In this document: one piece after another, positions 58,876 to 64,000 of the stretch | Numbering within the stretch: position 1 is the first letter of the stretch | How the letters are laid out: each line of letters opens with the position of its first letter | Origin: Rhabditoides inermis | Taxonomy: Eukaryota > Nematoda > Chromadorea > Rhabditida > Rhabditidae | Direction of reading: 5' to 3' | Assembly: GCA_963966185.1 (NCBI GenBank) | Contig: CAWZYM010000176.1 | Span: forward strand, 62,001-126,000 | DNA: 64,000 nt | Position numbers and translations under genes: made by a program | The notes under the pieces: model-generated | What the model was told of the DNA's origin: nothing | Databases searched by the model: none | The model's input: the letters and a program-made list of their open reading frames with translations, nothing else

Positions 58876-59482
58876 GTTTACAATTACAAGTCTGACGACG
58901 TGGACGTGATGCGGTCAACGAAAACGGACGCGACGGGAAGCCTGGATGGAGAGCGAGGCCCCACCAATCGCCAACAATCGGTGAGTATTTTATGTGTTTC
59001 ATGATAAAGAATGTCGAGGTTGTCAGGCAGATTTGCGCTGTACGCGCACGGAGCTCTTCTCGCCGGGCTTCCCCACCGACTTGCGTGACCGCTCGCTCAT
59101 CATCCGCACCATGCTCTACATCCAGGACAATGCCAGCACATTCTCCGTGTGCACGCCGATGAGGAGAACGTCAAGTGAGTATTCCCCCAGTGACAATTCA
59201 CAATATACGCGTTGTAGGATGAAGGAGGCGGCGAAGGTGCTGGTGATATAGGGTACGCGGCGATGCGTTACGGGATGCAGCTCATCTCTGTCGCCACGTG
59301 TTCCGCGAGTGCGCCAAGAGGGAGATGGTGAGTCAACTCAATCTGAATTATCTTTGAACTGTAAAATTGCGGTTTCTCTCTTCCAGGTGACGACGCAAGA
59401 CGCGATGAAGGCGAACAAGCTTTTTTCTCAACACTTCACGCTCAGAGAAGATTCAGTGGGAAAGCGATCTCACATCTCGTAA
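58876..59482 (+). pseudogene. Decayed multi-exon gene fragment, unrecognised
   Basis: Four exon-like pieces have good splice signals: 58876-58980 (VYNYKSDDVDVMRSTKTDA), 59027-59174 (GFPTDLRDRSLIIRTMLYI), 59219-59327 and 59388-59482 (VTTQDAMKANKLFSQHF, stop TAA). Pieces two and three need frame changes to stay open (an in-frame TAG follows KEAAKVLVI), so this is not a working gene. Base composition is GC-richer than the surroundings. The family is unknown to me. Confidence 0.5.
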
Positions 59483-59689
59483 GCCTAGCTACAATTCAAT
59501 TTAATTTTGTCTTGTTACACATCAATTTGGCTCCCAGTAATGATACTCATAGTTGTTGAATTTTGTCACACCTGTCTTGTCCATGTTGTTGATACTGAAT
59601 TAAAATAAAATTGTGAAATATTTCATGCATAATTTTATCCAAATCAACAAACAGAAACAACAGCTTCTAATAAGCACCAAACAAGGACT

Positions 59690-60103
59690 ATAGATTGCGA
59701 CGAGTTTATTGGGCTTGACGACGCGCGACTTGTGCTTGTAGTAGTCGGGCTACTCGTCCCACAGACACAGGTCGCGTATGTGGCCGATTTTGTCCTGCAA
59801 ACCACAGTAATGCCACAACAAACATGTGCATAAGAACTTTCAATCAATAAGGTTAAATTAATACGCACCTGCCGGGGAAGCAGCGCATCCAGCCCAGCGC
59901 GTGGTACTGCAACTGCACTGTGTGCAGCAAGTCATCGCCGAGAAGGTAGATCTGAACAACGTCGATCAATACACAACAGAACAAGTTTTCAAGTTAATAA
60001 ATTTGACAACTCACGAATTTGTTTGTCCAAAATAGGCTTGCGAGGTGCGCCACGTTTCGCGCTGCTTTCACGCCAGACGAGCGACATGTACACAGCACAC
60101 CTT
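59690..60103 (-). pseudogene. Decayed gene fragment on the opposite strand, unrecognised
   Basis: Minus-strand exons at 60014-60103 (LVWRESSAKRGAPRKPILDK), 59869-59951 (IYLLGDDLLHTVQLQYHALG) and 59690-59793 (DKIGHIRDLCLWDE, then a TAG, then PDYYKHKSRVVKPNKL) have usable splice sites. The in-frame TAG marks decay. I do not recognise the family. It may or may not belong with the plus-strand fragment next door. Confidence 0.45.
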
Positions 60104-60824
60104 TGAAATATTCAAAAGTAAAATGATCGGTAAAATGAGATAGGCGGGGAGAAGAAAAACGACTGGGGAGATGAGCCCTTCCCCGCACATCTCATCAACA
60201 CAGCGCAAGGAAAGAAATTATGTGATCGGCCGTTGTATTCGATAAGCAATGTAACAAAGTCTTCTAACAAATAGAAATTAATTATTAAAACGTATATACA
60301 ACATAAACAAACCCTTCTTGAAACAAGTAAACTTCGAAAAATCTGCAATAACGGAAATATCAGCTGATCACCGCTTATGTGCACAATGCTTTATTATAAC
60401 ACCGAAACCGGAACGAACACCCGATCGCGAAAGCATTGTTAAACGTCAGAAGTGCAGAATTAAAAACAGTAATGTTAACGTTGTCTGTACTATCGTAGTG
60501 AAAAAATAATTTTGTATTTAATTTGTAAATATATATTTTTCAATGTGTGAAGCCTCACTGAACATCTAATTTTGACAACAATATCATATTACAATTTGAA
60601 CCGAATTGAGCGAAATAAATTTAGAGTGGTACTTTCCTTTAACATGCTTTAATAAACTTGAATACACTTTAAAACTTGGTAGCAATAATATTTTACAAAC
60701 GCACTGGAGACCACCTCAATGTATTTTGTAATTTGTTTCTCTTTCATTTTCTGTGTCTCAAACTATCTCTTCTACATAATTCTTTTTCACTTTTTCATCT
60801 TTTATTCACTTACAGTCTCTTTAC

Positions 60825-60860
<36 letters not shown>

Positions 60861-60926
60861 ACTTTCACGTTTCCGCAGCGGTCCTTGCAAGTATGTAGCC
60901 AGAGACAGTAGCCAAAGACAATAGAT
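60104..60926. other. Spacer with (CT)n tract
   Basis: AT-rich, with a (CT)n run at 60830-60856. No supported gene. It ends exactly where the duplicated block begins. Confidence 0.5.
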
Positions 60927-61298
60927 GGCAAACTTCGACCAATCACGTCCGAACAACGTTTGGATGTCCCCAAATTTTTGTTCGGACTCCCCCAAATAAC
61001 CCCGAACAGTTCACCCTAAACATTACAAAGAGGTAAATTGATTAAAGCTCTTTGGGACCTAGGCCGATCACTCGATCGATAGTACGATAGTCGCACCGGC
61101 TGTCATGATATCATCATACCATAGTCCTTTCTGTCATAAAAGGTCACTCGTTTCGGGACCCAAAAAGCTTCAATCCATATCGTTCTTGGCAATGTTTAGG
61201 GGGAACTGTTCGGGGTTACTTGGGGCCGAATGTTGTTTGGAGGTGTCCAAACTTGATTGGGCAATGTGATTAGGCAAAGTGATTGGGCAAAGTTTGCC
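60927..61298. mobile_element. Foldback MITE-like element, copy B
   Basis: Same 372 bp as copy A. Its left end coincides with the first base of similarity between this region and 13.0-16.1 kb. Confidence 0.75.
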
Positions 61299-61550
61299 CT
61301 CAATATGTCGTCTTTGGGGTCAACAGTTTCCCATTGGAAACGGGTTTTGAGCTTGTTTGGACCTTCTTCAGACCATTCCAAACGATAGTTTGGGGTAAAC
61401 ATGCATCTAATTGTAAGAAGACGCTTTCAAGTGTTGTTGGTTCATCTAATGAATAGATGATATAAGAGCTTTCCCAATTCCCCGACTTCTTCTTTAGTAA
61501 ACACTAGTTGATAACAACAATACAATTATGGTCAAACACACTTGTTTCAG

Positions 61551-61650
61551 ACAGAATAGGCCAGATTCGGCGAAAACGGAAGCTTTTGTTCTTGAGTCTC
61601 CGTTGAGCTACAAAGTTCTAGCATATCAAAGTCCAACGTACTACGAGTGA
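61551..61650 (+). pseudogene. Orphan 3' terminal exon, copy B
   Basis: Nearly identical to 13650-13749, with Lys-Val-Leu where copy A has Asn-Val-Leu before AYQSPTYYE. Confidence 0.45.
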
Positions 61651-61960
61651 TCTTTCTAACTGCATAGTGTTATGTGTGACTCTCGGTTGTAGAGGCATTG
61701 TCTAGGGACCCAGTGTGTAAGAGCAGCGAGGGCGGGGCAAGCCGCCTCTCGCGCCCGCGAGAGAGATCAGAAGCTTAGGATGTGACTCAACTATGGTTGC
61801 AGATAAAGGAAAATCTCAAATTCAAGTGTTCTACCAGATACCATCAAGAAAGGTGAACTCCTGGATGGCAAGCCTAATAATAGTAAGTTTCGATCAAACA
61901 GTTTTTAAATGCTTATTTTCGCACTTCTGATTTCTGGTAAGGACAACTATCAATTGCATA

Positions 61961-62290
61961 TCAATGAGAGGGAGCATTGAACGGTGTGTCTGGACAAGAC
62001 TCTATCGAGTAGACAAGACTATATACAGTCAACCAGAATCGCAACTCTTTCCCACGCGTGCCCATCGCTTGCGAATGTCCGATGGAAGCCGCGCCGCGCC
62101 ACAACCAGGGCCACGCACGGTATACCGGGCCAGTGAGAGTGTCTATTGAGCTGTCGTTAGTGTTTTCTGGTAGACAGGTGTCTAATTGATAGGTATGATT
62201 CATTCGAATAGATAGTTCTGATTGGAAGGTAGAAAGAATGGCCGGGCCGCATCGGATTCAGAGTTGTGGTCACTGTTTGAAAGTGAACTA
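61961..62290 (-). repeat. Dispersed repeat, copy B
   Basis: Duplicate of 14060-14390. Confidence 0.6.
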
Positions 62291-62420
62291 GAGTATTGTA
62301 CACACACATAATGGTGAATTATATTAGTTTTCAGGCGTTTTTATGTCTAGAATATCAGTTACATATCAGTTGTGCTTTGAAACAGAAGATAAGACACATA
62401 AATGACAATAACACAATATC

Positions 62421-62496
62421 AGGGCCACAGGGCCACGGGCCGCATTTTACCACTCAAGGGCCACGGGCCAGGGCCAGGGCCAGGGCCAGGGCCGCG
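62421..62496. repeat. GGGCCA-type short tandem repeat, copy B
   Basis: Duplicate of 14520-14595. Confidence 0.8.
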
Positions 62497-63539
62497 TTTC
62501 ACCCGGTCCCCAAATGTTACACTTGTTTTCATTCATGATGTATTTCTTTCATTCCATTAAAACGTTCAGTTCGTTGTTGTTCCGATTATTTGTTTATGCA
62601 TATGTGTCATCTTCCACTTTTGTGTTATTACCATTTGACTTCAGGTATAATTTTTATATATGTTTATATGTTTATATGTTGTGTAATTTTATATGTTTAT
62701 GTTATATGTTTTTTATATATGTTGTGCCGGGCGGGCGAGGTGAGCCGCAGGCCGACCGTCGCCAACAGCGAGCCGTCGTTGTGTACGGTGAGTGTTTGTT
62801 ATTTGAATTGTATTTATTGTTATATATTAAATGTATTTGTCATTGGATATTGGTGATGACCATACGCTTGATCACGATGTATTTCCAGTTCTCGTTGATT
62901 GCGTATGTGCTACCGCAAGTCGCGGAGTGCAACGACGGCGCGATCATCGGCAAGCACAACACTGGTGAGTATGCAATTGTTTTTTTTTTATGTTCTCTTG
63001 CTGAGCTTTTTGACGATGATGTAGTGTGAGAAATGGTTTTAGCAACATGGTGGTATGACAAACAGCTAATGTTTCAATATCAAACCAATCACAATTTAAA
63101 CTTTCATAATTTGACAAATAGATCGATATACATAACGCTTGTTTACACTGTACTTCAGATCTCTACGATGCGATCTCCAAGCATGTAGAAGAAGATGAAG
63201 AAGGACGAGGGGACGAGGAGTTGTTGTTTTTGTTGTTGATGTTGATTCATATTATTTTTTGGTTATACTCTTTTTTGTTATTGTGTACAAAGTTGCTCTG
63301 TCATAAACATGTTTGAATATTATTGAACTGAATGTGAGAATCTTTGTGAAACACAAATGTGGCCCAGTAATGAGCGCGTGTTGCAATCTACAGACATGTA
63401 GAATCGTGGTTCGTGTCGTGACGTTTTATTATCGGGAATCTGTCGATGAAACATACATTTCGTTGTTTGTTGTATTAGGACGATTGGCTGGTCGGTATTA
63501 TAAACAGTCTCTCCTCTCCTGCTTCTCTTTCATCTGCAT
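62497..63539 (+). other. Transferred block with orphan exons, copy B
   Basis: Same content as 14596-15650. The exon after LPQVAECNDGAIIGKHNT continues as DLYDAISKHVEEDEEGRGDE, without the 10-base insertion of copy A. This copy may be closer to the original coding frame. Confidence 0.4.
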
Positions 63540-63580
63540 CTGTGGCGCAGCTGGTTAGAGCGGCCGCCAGTGACCGCAAG
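63540..63580 (+). pseudogene. 5' half of a tRNA-like sequence, copy B
   Basis: Duplicate of 15651-15691, with box A and no box B, joined at the same base to the PTP exon. Confidence 0.6.
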
Positions 63581-64000
63581 AACGACTACGTTACTTATAC
63601 GGTGCGAGATTTGATTGTTTCTTGTATAACATATACAACTTTGATGGTATAGGTGAAATGTATCGCTGTATCCGCACCAATTATCGGAAACCTAAAACGC
63701 TACACTTTCTCCATCTTCAAGTATGACGATAACAGTAAACTCACCTTTTAATGTATTTCAGTGGATTAGGTAATCATGAGGTTGAATTGCTGCACTACAC
63801 TGGCTGGGAAGATTGTCTCGCTCCGATGGACCCGAAAGAGCTCGCGAAATTGATGTTGTTTTTATATGAAGACGTCGGAACGCCGCAGCAACCAGTGATT
63901 GTCCACTGCGCTGACGGAATCAGCAAGAGCGCCGCATTTGTCGGTAGGGTCGTTTTTACATTTCCTCATTAACAAATATTCAGGCGTCGATGTTTTGACA
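63581..64000 (+). pseudogene. Gene 5: 5'-truncated PTP part of the five-TM/PTP/kinase family (runs off window)
   Basis: Exons 63581-63601, 63653-63720, 63762-63943 (HYTGWEDC, HCADGISKS) and 63984 onward match gene 2 from the same breakpoint. One change (GLGNHEVE for GLGYHEVE) distinguishes it. The membrane part and the first half of the PTP are replaced by the duplicated block, as in gene 2. Whether a kinase follows cannot be seen. Confidence 0.75.

Noticed and set aside
1..64000. Integrated virus
   Set aside because: All reverse-transcriptase traces are of non-LTR type, with LINE tails and target duplications. No gag, envelope, capsid or long terminal repeats are visible.

Overview
The window reads as a nematode nuclear genome, most likely a rhabditid close to Caenorhabditis. 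Evidence: very short introns (about 40-60 bp) with TTTTCAG-like acceptors, a CK1-group kinase of the nematode-expanded type, str/srd-like chemoreceptors, and many decayed mobile elements. There is no bacterial gene organisation.

The backbone is a tandemly amplified module of roughly 12-16 kb. Its main gene has over 30 exons. It encodes a predicted five-pass membrane protein whose cytoplasmic tail carries a degenerate protein-tyrosine-phosphatase (PTP) domain followed by a CK1/TTBK-like kinase domain. I followed every exon phase in copy 1 and the frame stays open from the membrane part through the PTP into the kinase. Copies: gene 1 (1-5462, 5' end outside the window), gene 2 (7120-18321, PTP broken by a 2.67 kb replacement), gene 3 (24833-33766, with a one-base frameshift in TM1 and a 7.9 kb insertion in its last exon), gene 4 (47007-56039, intact from about 49376 on) and gene 5 (63581-64000, fragment at the window edge).

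Between genes 2/3 and 3/4 lies a cassette: a seven-TM chemoreceptor on + (20936-22438; 42987-44611), a convergent 3' remnant of a mitochondrial EF-G gene on - (22654-23407; 44829-45581), and a CR1-like LINE remnant. A putative two-exon signal peptide starts each of genes 2, 3 and 4. A twin-primed LINE sits in the following intron. A 10-bp minisatellite (AGCTGATCCG type) follows each gene, expanded to very different lengths.

The 33730-41645 insertion ends in GC-rich hairpins. It holds three 1.92 kb tandem units that open with strong hairpins and contain a motif resembling the 5' end of 18S rRNA. It has no target-site duplication. The block at 13026-16.1 kb is repeated at 60927-64000; the left edge of that duplication coincides with the end of a foldback element. 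The 56-61 kb spacer holds degenerate satellite, dispersed repeats and unrecognised pseudogene exons.
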